A stretch of DNA of 64,000 nucleotides from Streptomyces sp. NBC_00490 (GTDB taxonomy: Bacteria; Actinomycetota; Actinomycetes; Streptomycetales; Streptomycetaceae). Shown one piece after another: positions 63,636 to 64,000 of this stretch (positions within the stretch are counted from its first letter, which is position 1; every line of letters begins with the position of its first letter). The stretch covers positions 7,750,001-7,814,000 of the forward strand of contig NZ_CP107869.1 in the NCBI RefSeq assembly GCF_036013645.1, written 5' to 3'. A program made the position numbers and the translations under genes. Below the pieces are notes generated by a model that was given only the letters and a program-made list of their open reading frames with translations, had not been told where the DNA came from and did not search any database.

Positions 63636-64000
<365 letters not shown>

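Overview
The window is high-GC actinobacterial DNA and is almost certainly a Streptomyces chromosome. Third codon positions are strongly GC-biased. GTG starts are common, and many genes appear to be leaderless. The gene families fit: an SSI-type protease inhibitor, a SAV2148-type HEPN protein, a DUF1707-FHA protein, an OleD/Mgt glycosyltransferase, and a cys operon with the short actinobacterial leader peptide. The dispersed 'CGCGCAGTTCCCCGCG' element is also present. I see no phage, insertion sequence, CRISPR array, rRNA or tRNA.

Region 1-9.1 kb. The 3' end of a multicopper oxidase is followed by a divergent glutamine-amidotransferase-like/LysR pair with a clear LysR box between them. Next come a PDZ membrane protein, a metallophosphoesterase, a LysE exporter, an M24 peptidase, a degenerate aminoglycoside-phosphotransferase-fold protein, treZ and a DUF1707-FHA protein.

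Region 9.2-18.5 kb. Two paralogous M14 carboxypeptidase genes face each other around a secreted subtilisin inhibitor. The first M14 gene carries a TTA codon and overlaps the inhibitor gene by ATGA. After them lie treY, an MFS permease and glgX (treX). With treZ these encode maltodextrin-to-trehalose conversion (debranching, TreY, TreZ), although other genes are interleaved.

Region 18.6-32.4 kb. A secreted copper amine oxidase appears to be split over two adjacent genes. Then come a HEPN/DUF5919 protein, a DEDDh exonuclease and an intact APH-fold kinase. A three-gene sugar ABC importer without its own ATPase follows. The macrolide glycosyltransferase gene mgt has a palindrome inside its promoter, and an MMPL exporter is separated from it by a strong bidirectional terminator. 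DUF1697 and transglutaminase genes end this region.

Region 32.4-46 kb. Ketopantoate-reductase-like and DsbA-fold genes are followed by an MFS/ArsR divergent pair with its operator. A long minus-strand sulfur operon then runs leader peptide, sirA, small CxxC protein, cysH, cysC, cysD, cysN, small ORF, ssuA, ssuB, ssuC, cbiX. It covers sulfate activation and reduction, sulfonate import and siroheme supply for SirA.

Region 46-64 kb. Here are a GNAT acetyltransferase, a secreted protein, a GAF-domain regulator, and a 172-bp tandem repeat array fused to the tail of an AidB-like acyl-CoA dehydrogenase. A stand-alone NRPS adenylation-carrier protein, a YihY/BrkB membrane protein, an NmrA/AraC divergent pair, a second AraC, two VOC proteins, a ThuA protein and a transmembrane Ser/Thr kinase follow. 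The end holds a LacI regulator, a broken GH43 glycosidase tail with a LacI-type operator, and the start of a carboxylesterase gene.
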